Assembly (NCBI RefSeq): GCF_002381345.1 | Contig: NZ_CP020663.1 | Span: 1-64,000 of the forward strand | Source of the DNA: Candidatus Enterovibrio altilux | GTDB lineage: Bacteria; Pseudomonadota; Gammaproteobacteria; Enterobacterales; Vibrionaceae | DNA length: 64,000 nt | Direction: 5' to 3' | Shown here: positions 31,219 through 42,542 of the stretch, piece after piece | Layout of the letters: every line of letters starts with the position of its first letter | Position numbering within the stretch: the stretch's first letter is position 1 | Program-made: the position numbers and the translations under genes | The notes under the pieces: model-generated | The model's database searches: none | What the model was told of the DNA's origin: nothing | What the model saw: only the letters and a program-made list of their open reading frames with translations

Positions 31219-32158
31219 GGCTTTATTTCCTAATTTGAGTTCAGACAACAAACCCCACATGATTCACTACTGAACAGTCGCTTTTGTTTTAGGCATACCT
31301 AATCTGGTCAGCTTCTTTAACACTTTTATCATGGCGTAGGTTGCACTGATCTGAATTATATGATCCCTTAGACTCAATTTTGTTGGCAGTAGTTTTTTGA
31401 CTCAAACCATTGCTGTTTCTGCTAGGCAACGTTTATTGTAACTGATTTTATTTCCTCAATAAGGAACTAAATTTTCAATTAATACTCTAAACAGTTAGGC
31501 TCACTAACATTTTAAATTAATGGAAAAACTATTTAGTTATGGAATTAAACTAAGCGAGCAATCATGGGAGGATTCGTTTATTTTCCAATTTAGTTATTAA
31601 TTCCACGGGGTTCCAAGTCTACGGCGAAGAAAAATAAAAAATAAAAAGCATTGTTTAATGGGAAACGGCAAGTCTGGCGCAAGCTACATTTAGCGGTAGA
31701 TATCAATACGCATAAAATCATTATTGCTGAGTTAAGTACATCAAATGTGACTGACGGTGAAGTGCTACCTAGCTGACTCAAACAGACCCGTCGAAAAATC
31801 AACGCAATATCAGTCGATAGTGCTTACGACACCAGACAATTTAAACAAGCGGGTCCACCCACACTACCAAGAAAAGAAGTAACTTGTTAGGGACGAAGTT
31901 ATACGATGCCAATCAGCATTGTAAAATGACGTATGGTTACCATAAACGTTCCTGTCAGAGACAGCAATGATTCGAGTCAAAAAACTACTGGAAGGAACAT
32001 TAAGCTTAAGAAATTATAATGCTAAAATTAACAAGACTTATGTCATTATAAAAACGTTAAATACTTTGACCGAACTAAAGTATGTCTACAATAAAAGCGA
32101 TTATCTAATAATTTATTACATTTGAATGTGCTATCTGAATTCAAATCAAAAACAAAGT
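31219..32158 (+). mobile_element. Composite IS5-family element with internal deletions
   Basis: 31219 to ~31442 is an inverted right end (GGCTTTATTTCCTAATTTG). It joins at TTTATTGTAACT to a forward left end GATTTTATTTCCTCAAT (~31444). The forward copy has lost two internal segments (after TTAGGCTCACT and after TTTAGTTATTA) and ends at AAACAAAGTC (~32158). Transposase remnants are in 31660-31830. Confidence 0.8.
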
Positions 32159-32248
32159 CAAAGCTTTATGGTTACTTCTTTTATTTTTTTACTCGGAGAG
32201 AGCACGACAGTGGTATGCTATATTGGAGAATAATAGAAAGGATAAGTC

Positions 32249-33130
32249 ATGCACTTTACATGTGTCGGCGCAGGGGCAATTGGGACTCTCTGGGCATTAA
32301 AACTTCATGCAATTGGACATCATGTTCATTTTTGGACACGAGCAAAACAGTCATCTGTGATGTGCAGTTTCGAATTTCAATCAAAATATATTTTCCCTGC
32401 AAATAACACCAGAATACTTGCTGAGAGTGACTGTATTCTTGTTTGCGTAAAAGCCTTTCATGTTACGACTGCTTTAAATAATTTTTTACCTTATCTACAC
32501 ACATCCCCGCTCGTGATTCTTATGCATAACGGCATGGGCACGGCAAAGGATGCACTTAGAAAGCTTGGTGACATTCCTTTGCTGCTTGCCACAACGTCAC
32601 AGGGAAGCTTATTAATATCAAAAAATACCATTAGGCATACTGGAATAGGAGAAACACGTTTGGGTGGTATTAATGCATCCGGAAAACAATGTGGTTTCAT
32701 GGCAAATATTTTTAACGATGCACTTGCACCCTGCACATGGGATACCAACATTGAACGAGCTCTTTGGCACAAACTTGCCATCAGCTGCATGATCAATCCA
32801 TTGACGGGGATTCTGCAAATCCAGAATGGTGAATTAGTGCTACCTCAATATAGAGACCAACTCCGCCAACTTGCCAATGAAGTTGCCAATGTGATGCGCG
32901 CTAAAAACATAGAAATAGATAGCGAAATTGTATTATATCATGCACTTTTCGTGGCGGTAGCGACTGCAACCAATTACTCTTCAATGAATCGTGATATTTT
33001 TTTTAAACGTTCTTCCGAAATAGGATTCATCACGGGATATTTGATTCGTTGTGCCGCCAGTTTCGGTATTGCTCTCCCTGAGAATCAATCACTATATAAT
33101 ACAATTAAACATTTAGAACAATCCTATTAA
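32249..33130 (+). CDS. panE: 2-Dehydropantoate 2-reductase (ketopantoate reductase)
   Basis: NADPH-dependent reduction of ketopantoate to pantoate in pantothenate/CoA synthesis. N-terminal dinucleotide fold CVGAGAIGTLWALKLHAIGH, then VCVKAFHVTTAL and LMHNGMGTAKDAL. The C-terminal domain contains WHKLAISCMINPLTGI with the conserved Lys and Asn. 293 aa (E. coli 303). ATG 32249 after GAAAGGATAAG. Single gene between an IS and the rsx operon. Confidence 0.92.
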   Translation: MHFTCVGAGAIGTLWALKLHAIGHHVHFWTRAKQSSVMCSFEFQSKYIFPANNTRILAESDCILVCVKAFHVTTALNNFLPYLHTSPLVILMHNGMGTAKDALRKLGDIPLLLATTSQGSLLISKNTIRHTGIGETRLGGINASGKQCGFMANIFNDALAPCTWDTNIERALWHKLAISCMINPLTGILQIQNGELVLPQYRDQLRQLANEVANVMRAKNIEIDSEIVLYHALFVAVATATNYSSMNRDIFFKRSSEIGFITGYLIRCAASFGIALPENQSLYNTIKHLEQSY

Positions 33131-33277
33131 ACACCTAGTTTTTAGTATTCCTTACCTGCAGTATAGTAAAAATATAAATCGTTACTGTTATTGATGCGAT
33201 ATAAAATTTACCACAACTCAAAATAAAATTATCCATTGTGGCAATTCGTAACTAATCCTTCCGTCATTTAGTTGTTA

Positions 33278-33305
33278 TTGACGCCTCAAAGTCTGATAAT
33301 ATAAA
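33278..33305 (+). promoter_or_regulatory. Candidate sigma70 promoter of the rsx operon
   Basis: TTGACG (33278-33283) and TATAAA (33300-33305) are separated by 16 bases, about 30 bases before the rsxA start. Pattern match only. Confidence 0.5.
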
Positions 33306-33333
33306 GATCTCTTTAAAATATTCAAATAATGGT

Positions 33334-33915
33334 ATGACTGAGTATTTATTGCTTCTTATCGGCACCGTCTTAGTGAATAATTTTGTGCTGGTTAAATTTC
33401 TTGGTATTTGCCCCTTTATGGGTGTGTCAAAAAAACTTGAAACCGCTATCGGCATGAGTCTCGCAACAACCTTTGTACTCACCTTAGCGTCCGTGAGTTC
33501 ATATCTTGTTGAAAGTTACATCTTAGAACCCTTAAATATAGAGTATTTACGTACCTTGAGCTTTATTTTAGTGATCGCTGTTGTCGTACAGTTCACCGAA
33601 ATGGTAGTACATAAAAGCAGCCCCATCCTCTATCACTTGCTTGGTATTTTTTTACCTTTAATTACCACCAACTGTGCCGTACTCGGTGTTGCACTCCTAA
33701 ATATCCATGAAAAGCACAATTTTATCGAATCCATTATTTATGGTTTTGGTGCTGCCGCGGGTTTTTCTCTAGCGTTAATTTTATTTGCAGCTATGCGCGA
33801 ACGTATCACAGCAGCCGATGTTCCTCAACCATTTCGTGGGGCATCAATTGCGATGATCACTGCAGGCCTTATGTCACTCGCCTTGATGGGGTTTACTGGT
33901 TTGGTAAAACCATAA
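33334..33915 (+). CDS. rsxA: Rsx/Rnf electron transport complex subunit A
   Basis: Integral membrane subunit of the Rnf/Rsx ferredoxin:NAD oxidoreductase, with six predicted transmembrane helices. Signature [19 protein letters not shown] and, later, [13 protein letters not shown] (each half with a conserved Cys). 193 aa, as in E. coli. Its stop overlaps the rsxB start (TAATG). Confidence 0.96.
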   Translation: MTEYLLLLIGTVLVNNFVLVKFLGICPFMGVSKKLETAIGMSLATTFVLTLASVSSYLVESYILEPLNIEYLRTLSFILVIAVVVQFTEMVVHKSSPILYHLLGIFLPLITTNCAVLGVALLNIHEKHNFIESIIYGFGAAAGFSLALILFAAMRERITAADVPQPFRGASIAMITAGLMSLALMGFTGLVKP

Positions 33916-34427
33916 TGATCGAAATTTTGATTGCGGTTCTTGCTATCACTATTCTCGCCGCCATCTTAGGTATTTTATTGGGTTTAGCTTCTATTTATTT
34001 TAAAAGTGAAGCAGATCCAATGGTTGATCAAATTGATGCTATTCTTCCCCAAACACAGTGTGGTCAATGTAATTATACAGGTTGTCGTCCGTACGCACAA
34101 GCTATCGCCAATGGAGATGACGTTAATAAATGTCTGCCTGGAGGCCAAGCAACCATGGATAAGCTCGCAGATTTGATGGGCATTAAAGTCATTCAATCAG
34201 TCCACGATGAAGCAACTAAAATTAAAACCGTTGCTTTTATTGATGAGCACGACTGCATAGGATGCACTAAATGTATCCAAGCCTGCCCTGTTGATGCAAT
34301 CATTGGCAGTACAAAAGCGATGCACACTGTAATCAAAGACGAATGTACAAGTTGCGTTTTGTGTGTTGCTCCTTGTCCAACAAACTGCATTAAAATGATT
34401 CCGATTACAATCACCCCTGAAAATTGA
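33915..34427 (+). CDS. rsxB: Rsx/Rnf subunit B, Fe-S protein
   Basis: Membrane-anchored iron-sulphur subunit. An N-terminal transmembrane helix (residues ~4-27) precedes a cluster domain [16 protein letters not shown] with later KCLPGG, then two [4Fe-4S] ferredoxin motifs, [16 protein letters not shown] and [16 protein letters not shown]. 170 aa; E. coli RsxB is 192. Translationally coupled to rsxA. Confidence 0.95.
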   Translation: MIEILIAVLAITILAAILGILLGLASIYFKSEADPMVDQIDAILPQTQCGQCNYTGCRPYAQAIANGDDVNKCLPGGQATMDKLADLMGIKVIQSVHDEATKIKTVAFIDEHDCIGCTKCIQACPVDAIIGSTKAMHTVIKDECTSCVLCVAPCPTNCIKMIPITITPEN

Positions 34428-34495
34428 AAATGGCAGCTTAATCAAATTTCAGTGACTCAACCCTAGGTAGATAATGTGAAAGAAATTGTAAAAAC

Positions 34496-36139
34496 ATGAA
34501 TACCCTACTTCAACAAATAAAAGATGGTCGAATTTGGGATTTCCAAGGTGGCATTCATCCGCCAGAGAATAAACGTCAATCTAGCAAGGTTTCTATTGCT
34601 TCAGTAGAGATCCCAAGCAAAATTGTATTACCACTAAAACAACACATTGGAACTTCAGGAAAAGTTCTTGTGAATATTGGTGATCGTGTACTTAAAGGCG
34701 AACCGTTAACTAAATCGGCTGTTTTCCAATGTTGTCCTGTGCACGCATCAACGTCTGGTGAAATCATCGCTATCGAAGTTCGTCCCATTGCGCACCCATC
34801 AGGCTTAAGCGATACTTGCATAGAGATTTGCCCAGACTTAGATGATAAATGGGTGTCAAAAAATTCAATTACTGAATATCTAGATGTATCAGCTGAAAAT
34901 TTGATTGATCATGTTCACTCAATGGGTATTTCAGGTATGGGTGGTGCAGGTTTTCCCGCAGCTAGTAAACTGCAAACAGGACTAGAGTGTACGGAAATAC
35001 TTATTATTAATGGTGCAGAATGCGAACCTTATATGACAGCCAATGACCGTTTGATGCAAGAACATGCTGATGAAATCATCCAAGGCATCGAAATTGTGCA
35101 ACATATTATTAAGCCGCAGTTAACCGTACTTGCAGTGGAAGATAATAAATCCAACGCTATTACCGCACTGAAAAAAGCCATTGGTAATAAACAGGATATT
35201 TTTGTGCAAGTGATACCTACCAAGTATCCGTCAGGCAGTGAAAAACAACTGATTAATCTCATCACCGGTAAGGAAGTGCCTACAAAAGGCATCCCAGCCA
35301 CCATCGGCGTGCTCATGCAAAACGTCGGGACAGTGTTAGCCATTAAACGTGCCATTATTGACGGTGAGCCAATGATCCAACGAGTCGTCACTATCACGGG
35401 AACGACATTGCGAGAGCCATGCAACCGTTGGGTATTATTGGGAACACCTGTATGCTTCTTGCTAGAAAAACATGGCTATCAACCAGACAAACAATTAGAG
35501 CGCCTGATTATAGGTGGCCCAATGATGGGATTCACTGTTCCTCATTCCGATTTACCTGTCACTAAAGTAACTAATTGCGTATTAGTTCCAAGCAGACGTG
35601 AAATAACCCCTTATCTAGGAGAAATAGCCTGTATTCGGTGTCGCATATGTGCTGAAGTATGTCCAATTTCCTTATTGCCTCAGCAACTTCAGTGGTACGC
35701 CAGATATAATGACTTCGATAAGTGCGAAGAATACAATCTATTTGATTGCATTGAGTGTGGCGCTTGTGCTTATGCTTGCCCGAGTAAAATACCACTAGTA
35801 CAGTACTATCGTCAGGCAAAGGCGGAAATTCGGCATCATAATGCAAAAAAAGTCGCTGCTGTACGAGCTAAACAGCGTTTCGAAGCTAAAAAACAGCGAA
35901 TGGAGATAGAGCAACAGCAACACGAAGCACAACACAAAAAAGCGGCTGCAAATCGTCATAAAACAATGGAAACATTAAGTGATGACGAAGTGATTGCAGC
36001 CATGCTTGCTCGTATGAAAGCAAAATTTAAGCAAAACAAGGCCGCCAATGATGTAAAATTAATGGTTATTGATGTCATTACTCCAGCTATACAAGCAGAA
36101 GTTGCAGCCAAAGATCAGACGGAAGCTGACAACAGTTAA
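34496..36139 (+). CDS. rsxC: Rsx/Rnf subunit C (short C-terminal tail)
   Basis: Peripheral NADH/FMN- and Fe-S-binding subunit. The N-terminal lipoyl-like region leads to GISGMGGAGFPAASKL and INGAECEPYMTAND (NADH/FMN site). Two [4Fe-4S] motifs follow, ACIRCRICAEVCP and CIECGACAYACP. A Lys/Gln/Ala-rich coiled tail ends at residue 547. E. coli RsxC (740 aa) has a long repetitive tail; here it is largely missing. The ~210 bases after the stop may hold debris of that tail. Confidence 0.94.
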   Translation: MNTLLQQIKDGRIWDFQGGIHPPENKRQSSKVSIASVEIPSKIVLPLKQHIGTSGKVLVNIGDRVLKGEPLTKSAVFQCCPVHASTSGEIIAIEVRPIAHPSGLSDTCIEICPDLDDKWVSKNSITEYLDVSAENLIDHVHSMGISGMGGAGFPAASKLQTGLECTEILIINGAECEPYMTANDRLMQEHADEIIQGIEIVQHIIKPQLTVLAVEDNKSNAITALKKAIGNKQDIFVQVIPTKYPSGSEKQLINLITGKEVPTKGIPATIGVLMQNVGTVLAIKRAIIDGEPMIQRVVTITGTTLREPCNRWVLLGTPVCFLLEKHGYQPDKQLERLIIGGPMMGFTVPHSDLPVTKVTNCVLVPSRREITPYLGEIACIRCRICAEVCPISLLPQQLQWYARYNDFDKCEEYNLFDCIECGACAYACPSKIPLVQYYRQAKAEIRHHNAKKVAAVRAKQRFEAKKQRMEIEQQQHEAQHKKAAANRHKTMETLSDDEVIAAMLARMKAKFKQNKAANDVKLMVIDVITPAIQAEVAAKDQTEADNS

Positions 36140-36349
36140 ATGAAAAATTTTTAAAAAAACCGTAACTGTCCAGGTTGCGAACACAAAGCATAATAAGAAC
36201 TTAAATAAGCGCAACCCCTAACCCCAAAAGCTGCTAGTGTTACTTTAATCACACGTCCTACAGCACGCAAAGCCACTCAAGAGGTCGATGTGTCTTCAGT
36301 GAAAACACAGTACCTGCATAATAAACGTCAGCAGAAGGTAAACGGAAAA
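36140..36349. other. Possible eroded rsxC tail
   Basis: In one frame with several stops the stretch reads QPLTPKAASV then TARKATQEVDVSS, an Ala/Lys/Thr-rich composition that would suit an RsxC tail. Weak; it could be chance. Confidence 0.25.
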
Positions 36350-37399
36350 AGCTTTGTTTCCTAAATCAGGAAACTAAATAATCAAATTATGCTCTAAACA
36401 GCTAGGTTCATTTAAAAATTCAAGTCTATGAACAAGCTCCGCTACAAAACAACTAATTGGAAGCAAGATAATCATGCTCTAATTCATAATGACACTGACA
36501 TTCTGGATTGATGTTAAAATTATTCAGCTATGAAATAAAACTAAGCAGGGAATCGTAAAAAATTACGTTTATTTATTAATTTAGCTATTTCCATAGTTCT
36601 CGTAATAAAAGGCATATTTTTAATGCTATTGAAAGGTCTGTAAGGGTTTATTAATTCTATTTTTTAATTTACTCAACTGCCATTGTAATGCCTTTCTTAT
36701 TTAAGGCGTTAGTAAACGAGCTACCATGGCGAACGTTACGTGTAAGACTAAGATTAGAGAAACTATTCAGCACTTAGCTATTAATCCTACGGGGCTCAAA
36801 GTCTGCGGTGGAGGCGAATTAAAAGTAAAAAAGCATGGCATGGGCGGTACACGTCGAGTTTAGCACAAGCCACATTTAGAGGTAGCTATAAATACACATG
36901 AAATCATTGTTGCTGAGTTAAGTGCATCAAATATGACTGATGGTGAAGTACTACCTAAGTTTCTCAAACGGACTCAGCAAAGAGCCAAGGAAATATTAGG
37001 CAATGGTGCTGACGAGACCAGACAATGTTACAAAACCGTTCGTGTTAAACGAGTGATTTCAATCATTCCACCAAGAAAAGGAGCAACTTTTAGGTAACGA
37101 AATCATTCGCATAATTTAGCGGTCAATTACCAGAAGTTATGCGGTTCAAATAAGCATTAGTAAACGAAGTGTGGTTACTATAAATATTCCCTATAAAATG
37201 CGATAATATTTTGAGTTGAAAAACTCTTCGGAGGGACATTGAGCTTAAGGAATCACCCTGTACATATTAGGAAACCCTACACAATGATAAAAACGTGAGA
37301 TAAACTGATAGGGATCGATTATGCCTAAAACGTAAACGATCGTCTGAGAGCTCATCATGTTGGGATTTCCTATCTGAACGTGAATTAGGAAACAATGCC
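36350..37399 (+). mobile_element. IS5-family copy inserted between rsxC and rsxD
   Basis: Simple forward copy of 1,050 bp from GCTTTGTTTCCTAAATC to GAATTAGGAAACAATGCC. Transposase frames are broken throughout; recognisable bits include the region after AAAAGCATGGCATGGG and ATTGTTGCTGAGTTAAGT. It splits the rsx operon in the sense orientation. Flanks do not show a convincing duplication. Confidence 0.87.
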
Positions 37400-37499
37400 A
37401 CTTTAAAAGTAAACACTATGTCCAAGAGGCTATCGAATAAATTTTGAATTAATTAAATATAAAGCCGTTCAGCTTAACACATAACAAGGATAAATAATT

Positions 37500-38561
37500 G
37501 TGGCCTTTTTGATTGCCAGCAGCCCACACAGCCACAGTTGTAAAAGCACCTGTGACATTATGATGATAGTTATACTATGCACTTTGCCCGGTATTATTAC
37601 GCTTTATTATTTCTTTGGCTGTGGTGTTTTGCTACAAGTAGCAATAGCCTCACTTACAGCAGTACTCGCAGAGGCTACTATAATTGCTCTACGTCGTAGG
37701 CCAATTATACATTATTTACAAGACAATTCAGCTTTGTTAGCTGGCCTCTTGATTGGCATTGCCGTTCCACCCTTTGCTCCTTGGTGGATAGCAGTCATTG
37801 GTACATTATTCGCTATCGCCATTGCCAAGCATTTATATGGCGGACTGGGACAAAATCCATTCAACCCTGCCATGGTCGCTTATGTCGTTTTACTAATTTC
37901 ATTCCCTGTGCAAATGACCACTTGGCTTCCGCCTTTCTTTTTGCTTTCAACTCCATTGAGCATCATGGACAGCATGTCAACCATCTTTACGGGGTTCAGC
38001 ACTGATGGTTTCAGTGTTAACCAATTGCTCCTTACTGTAGATGGCATCACCATGACAACACCACTAGATACGGTTAAAACAGCTATTATAACAGGAAGAC
38101 CCATATCGGACGCTGTTCAAGAGTCAATATTCGGTGGATTCGTTGGCTTAGGCTGGGGTTGGGTAAACGTCGCATTTTTGCTCGGCGGCTTAATCCTACT
38201 AAAGCAAAAAATTATTTCATGGCACATTCCTATTGCAATGCTAGTGACCTTATTGACCTTCAGTGTTGTCGGTTATGCAGTTAGTCCAGATACTGTCGCG
38301 TCCTCACTTATTCATTTATTCTCTGGTGCAACCATGGTTGGTGCATTTTTTATTGCAACTGATCCCGTTTCAGCATCAACAACGACAACAGGTCGACTAA
38401 TATTTGGGGCTATGATCGGCATGTTAATCTACCTCATCAGAACTTTTGGAGGCTTTCCAGATGGCGTTGCATTTGCCGTACTAATTGCAAATATGTGTGT
38501 ACCTTTGATTGACTATTACACCAAGCCTATAACCTACGGCTATAAGAAGGAGAGCAAATGA
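37500..38561 (+). CDS. rsxD: Rsx/Rnf subunit D
   Basis: Integral membrane flavoprotein with eight to ten predicted helices. Conserved DNSALLAGLLIGIAVPP, YGGLGQNPFNPAMVAYV, the MTTPLDTVKT segment with a candidate FMN-attaching Thr, and GAFFIATDPVSASTTTTG. 353 aa (E. coli 352). Start GTG 37500 after AAGGATAA. Now ~1.36 kb from rsxC because of the IS, so its expression depends on read-through or on a promoter near the IS right end. Confidence 0.95.
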   Translation: MAFLIASSPHSHSCKSTCDIMMIVILCTLPGIITLYYFFGCGVLLQVAIASLTAVLAEATIIALRRRPIIHYLQDNSALLAGLLIGIAVPPFAPWWIAVIGTLFAIAIAKHLYGGLGQNPFNPAMVAYVVLLISFPVQMTTWLPPFFLLSTPLSIMDSMSTIFTGFSTDGFSVNQLLLTVDGITMTTPLDTVKTAIITGRPISDAVQESIFGGFVGLGWGWVNVAFLLGGLILLKQKIISWHIPIAMLVTLLTFSVVGYAVSPDTVASSLIHLFSGATMVGAFFIATDPVSASTTTTGRLIFGAMIGMLIYLIRTFGGFPDGVAFAVLIANMCVPLIDYYTKPITYGYKKESK

Positions 38562-39190
38562 TTCACATCATGAAAAATAATGGAGGAATCCTTGCTCTCG
38601 CAGCGTTTCTTTCTACCGGGTTAATTGCAATCACCAATAGTCTCACAAAAGATACCATTACCGAGCAGCAACGTCTGCAATTGCTGCAAGTGCTAAACCA
38701 AGTGATTCCAACAGATATTCACAACAATATGCTGTCTCATCGCTGCACTTTGATTCCCAAACTACACTTAAACATTACCCAGCCAATGCCAGTCTATATT
38801 GCAATCAAGAATGGTAAACTGCTCGCTATGGCTGTTGAAGCAATTGCTCTTGATGGGTATAATGGGGCTATTAAAGTTCTCGTTGGCGTAGATACTAACA
38901 ATACCGTTTTAGGTGTCCGCGTGTTACAGCATAATGAAACACCAGGACTAGGTGATAAAATTGATTTAAATATTTCTGATTGGGTATTATCGTTTAGTGG
39001 CAAATCAATCGAAAGTGTAACCGACAAACGCTGGGCTGTTTATAAAGACGGGGGGCAATTTGACCAATTCACAGGCGCAACCATTACGCCCCGCGCAGTA
39101 GTAAATACCGTTAAAAAAGTAGCATGGTATGCCAGTCAAAATAAAGACAAGATTATTTGCCAGCAAAATAATTATGAAGACCCACAATGA
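38558..39190 (+). CDS. rsxG: Rsx/Rnf subunit G
   Basis: FMN-binding subunit with one N-terminal transmembrane helix (residues ~10-28). The covalent FMN site [12 protein letters not shown] and upstream [11 protein letters not shown] are present. 210 aa (E. coli 206). ATGA overlaps with both rsxD and rsxE indicate translational coupling. Confidence 0.95.
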   Translation: MIHIMKNNGGILALAAFLSTGLIAITNSLTKDTITEQQRLQLLQVLNQVIPTDIHNNMLSHRCTLIPKLHLNITQPMPVYIAIKNGKLLAMAVEAIALDGYNGAIKVLVGVDTNNTVLGVRVLQHNETPGLGDKIDLNISDWVLSFSGKSIESVTDKRWAVYKDGGQFDQFTGATITPRAVVNTVKKVAWYASQNKDKIICQQNNYEDPQ

Positions 39191-39846
39191 GTCCAAATAA
39201 AAAATTAATGAAAAATGGATTATGGAATAACAATCCTGTATTGATCCAACTGTTAGGCTTGTGTCCATTTTTGTCAGTGTCAGCAACAGTAGCTAATGCG
39301 CTTGGACTGGGTCTAACTACAACACTGGTATTGGTTGGTTCAAATCTGACTGTTTCATTGGTGCGCCAATATGTACCGAAAGAAGTTCGTATTCCAGTTT
39401 TCGTCATGATTATTGCCTCAATCGTCACCTGCGTCCAGTTACTAATGAATGCCTATGCGTTTAACTTGTATCAGTCTCTTGGAATTTTTATTCCTTTAAT
39501 CGTAACTAACTGTAGCATTATTGGTCGAGCTGAATCCTTTGCATCAAAAAACACTCCAATACTCTCGATACTTGATGGTTTCTGGATGGGTATGGGCATA
39601 ACAACATCTCTTGTTATTTTAGGCTCAATTCGAGAAGTACTTGGCAATGGAACACTGTTTAACGGCGCAGACCGCCTTCTTGGAAACTGGGCTGCAGGGA
39701 TGCGTATTGAAATTTTTCATTTTAATAGCCCCTTCCTTCTTGCAATGCTACCACCAGGAGCTTTTCTAACGGTTGGTTTCTTGATTGCCGCAAAAAATAT
39801 TATTGATACTAACAAAGCAAGGAATCCCAAAAAAAATTATACATGA
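39187..39846 (+). CDS. rsxE: Rsx/Rnf subunit E
   Basis: Integral membrane subunit homologous to RsxA, with conserved [19 protein letters not shown] and [15 protein letters not shown]. 219 aa. The nth gene that usually follows in enterobacteria and vibrios is not found; an IS scrap and a dead aroF follow. Confidence 0.95.
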   Translation: MSPNKKLMKNGLWNNNPVLIQLLGLCPFLSVSATVANALGLGLTTTLVLVGSNLTVSLVRQYVPKEVRIPVFVMIIASIVTCVQLLMNAYAFNLYQSLGIFIPLIVTNCSIIGRAESFASKNTPILSILDGFWMGMGITTSLVILGSIREVLGNGTLFNGADRLLGNWAAGMRIEIFHFNSPFLLAMLPPGAFLTVGFLIAAKNIIDTNKARNPKKNYT

Positions 39847-40026
39847 ATATATTTGTGCGCTTTTCGCAGATTAAAAACCTTCTTACGGCTGCAGAAGGAA
39901 CAGTCAAAACAGCATTATGCTACTAAAATTTTTTCGTGCAATTTTTGAAACTAAAACTTGAAGAAGAAGTTCCAAGAGCTTTCTTCTCATCACCTAAATG
40001 CTAGTAATTATTGAGTATCTCAGTGA

Positions 40027-40212
40027 GGCTTTGTTTCGAATCAAAAACTACTTGAAGGGACACTGCGCTTAAGAAATCACAATGTTCACATTAGTAAAAC
40101 CTTAGCATAATAAAAGCATTAAATAAGCTAACAGAGCTAAGTATGCCTAACACAAAAGCTGTTACCTAATAGTAAATTAGGTTGGGATTTACTATCTAAA
40201 CGTGATTTTATC
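40027..40212 (+). mobile_element. Mini-IS: left inverted repeat fused to right end
   Basis: GGCTTTGTTTC (left terminal repeat) runs directly into GAATCAAAAACTACTTG, the segment ~170 bp before the IS right end. The fusion is at GTTTC, shared by both sites. The element continues to a degraded right end near 40212. It is a ~185 bp non-coding deletion derivative. Confidence 0.65.
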
Positions 40213-40439
40213 GTTTACATTAAATTAACAATAGTAGTAAATAAAATAGATGCAGTCTTGATGCAAGCATCTTCAATACATACTAGTATGATATACTAAG
40301 TGATATTTTTTGTAAAATTGAGTTCATATTGTACGCCTATATTTACATTTTAAGTTGCAATCATTGCTCGTATTGTTACAATATATCATTATGTCTTACA
40401 GTATAGAGAGAATATCAAGACATATGAAAGCATAGATAG

Positions 40440-41288
40440 AAGGAAGCCGTCTAGTCTACTGATCAACGTGCATGTTCAGGATGAAGCTGTTTTTTATTAT
40501 ATCAATGTAGTTGCGCCAAAAAGTTATCTCTTAAAATAAAAATATTTGCCTTTATTTACGATGCTAATGAAGCTATTAAAAATAACTAAAAATACTTTTA
40601 AATTTATATAGCGCTTAACTTTACATTAGTGAACAGACGGAAGTATTTCGTTAAGAACAGAAGTGCTAGACCTAATCTAACAATCAGTAGATGGTCAATT
40701 TGCTGAGTTAGATGATGATAAGAGCACGAACAATTAAACGTAAACCTACCGTGAAATAGTCAGTAATTTATTTTTTTAAATAGTACCCATGGCAATCTAT
40801 CTACGGTAATTGATTCAATGATAATAATAGCTTCTGCATATCACTTCATAGATTTAAATAAAAAGAATTGTGCTACACTACTGACAATACAGGGAAAATC
40901 TAATCAATTATGTTATTTTTAACGATAGCTAACAAACAGATTTTAACTACGTTTATTTAACGAAACATAAAATGAAAGATGAAGGGTTTAAAGCGTCCCT
41001 AGCGGTAGACTGCAGCCACATAAATGCAAAAAAAATTTGCGTCGATAGTCGTTAGTCTCTGAATATATTTTTCATTCAATCCATTCAGGAAATAAAGCCA
41101 TTATTGGTTTAATGGTAGACAATAATATCAATCAATCTAATCAATCAACAGAATTATCTTAGGGAAAGATAGCGTACAGTATCTCAATCATGGACGTATG
41201 CATTGATTAGCAAGATACGGAAAAAAAACTTATCCATGCGTACACCAAATTAACCCTATTTTTGGAACAGCATTCAAAAGGAAACTAA
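40440..41288 (+). pseudogene. aroF: 3-Deoxy-7-phosphoheptulonate (DAHP) synthase, AroF type, decayed
   Basis: Readable pieces in order: LINVHVQDEAVFY (N-terminus, ~40458), EVLDLI then QFAEL (~40665, compare EALDPISPQYLGDLF), DLNKKNCATLLTIQGK (~40855), LAVDCSHINAKK (~41000, the conserved VDCSHAN), GNKAIIGLMVDNNIN (~41090) and MDVCID then QDTEKK (~41190). Stops, frameshifts and deletions separate them. It ends ~8 bases before tyrA, the normal aroF-tyrA operon position. Confidence 0.88.
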
Positions 41289-41293
41289 ATTCA

Positions 41294-42421
41294 ATGGTTG
41301 CAGAGTTGCTCTGTTTACGAGACCAAATTGATGAAGTTGATAAACAAATGATGGATTTGCTTGCACGGCGCTTGTCTTTAGTCGCTGAAGTTGGTGAAAT
41401 TAAAAGTAAGTATGCCTTACCTATTTATGCCCCAGACAGAGAAGCTGCAATGCTGGCTTCTCGTCGTAAGGAAGCTGAGTCTCAAGGGATTCCACCTGAT
41501 TTAATAGAAGATATTCTACGACGTACTATGCGAGAGTCCTATGCTAGTGAAAATAGTTCAGGATTTAAATGTTTGAATCCAGAATTACGCTCAATAGTGG
41601 TCATTGGTGGTCATGGTCGGTTCGGCAAGTTATTTTGTAAACTTTTTTATTTATCTGGTTACAATGTTAAAATATTAAATAATCATGACTGGGATTGTGC
41701 TGGCGAAATACTTATAGACGCTGGGATGGTTGTAGTAGCAGTACCTATTAATCAAACGGAAGCCATTATTCGTCAACTTTGTAACCTTCCTGACGACTGT
41801 ATCCTTGCGGATCTAACATCGATCAAGAGTGCACCTCTACAAGCCATGCTGGAATCTCACGCAGGACCAGTTATTGGTCTCCATCCTATGTTTGGTCATG
41901 AGATTACGAGTCTTGCAAAACAGGTTATTGTATATTGTGATGGTCGAAACCCAGAAACATATCAATGGTTATTAGCGCAGTTCCGCATTTGGGGAGCAAA
42001 TTTGCACCGTATTAGTGCGATTGAGCACGATCAAGATATGACTCTAATTCAGGCGTTACGTCATTTTACCTCATTTGTGTATGGCTTACATCTTGCAGCA
42101 GAAAATCCAAATCTATCACAACTCACTGCTTTAAGTTATCCAACTTATAGATTAGAACTCACCATGGTTGGGCGTTTGTTCGCACAAGATGCGCAGCTTT
42201 ATGCTGACATCATTATGTCATCATCACAAAATATTAACATGATTAAGCGTTTTCATCGCCGTTTTGGCGATGCAATAAAATTTCTGGATAACCAAGATAC
42301 AGAAGGTTTTATTGCCACATTTGGACTGGTGAAAAATTGGTTTGGAGATTTTGCACCGCTTTTTTTGAAAGAAAGCCAAAATCTATTACAGCAAGCTCAT
42401 GACACTGCACAGTGTGATTAG
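41294..42421 (+). CDS. tyrA: Chorismate mutase / prephenate dehydrogenase (T-protein)
   Basis: Bifunctional enzyme of tyrosine synthesis. N-terminal chorismate mutase (residues ~1-90; [20 protein letters not shown], and [11 protein letters not shown]). The prephenate dehydrogenase domain starts with [13 protein letters not shown] and contains GLHPMFGHE with the catalytic His. 375 aa (E. coli 373). Its operon partner aroF is dead, so supply of chorismate depends on another DAHP synthase outside the window. Confidence 0.96.
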   Translation: MVAELLCLRDQIDEVDKQMMDLLARRLSLVAEVGEIKSKYALPIYAPDREAAMLASRRKEAESQGIPPDLIEDILRRTMRESYASENSSGFKCLNPELRSIVVIGGHGRFGKLFCKLFYLSGYNVKILNNHDWDCAGEILIDAGMVVVAVPINQTEAIIRQLCNLPDDCILADLTSIKSAPLQAMLESHAGPVIGLHPMFGHEITSLAKQVIVYCDGRNPETYQWLLAQFRIWGANLHRISAIEHDQDMTLIQALRHFTSFVYGLHLAAENPNLSQLTALSYPTYRLELTMVGRLFAQDAQLYADIIMSSSQNINMIKRFHRRFGDAIKFLDNQDTEGFIATFGLVKNWFGDFAPLFLKESQNLLQQAHDTAQCD

Positions 42422-42542
42422 ATCTATGAGTGAAAGTGTTCTCCCGTTAATAGCATTCGAAAGTATCCTATTGAAACTTCTTTTTAGTCGCTTCAGTTAC
42501 ACTATTGACTCTATTACTTTGGTTAGTTTTGTTTTATCAATC

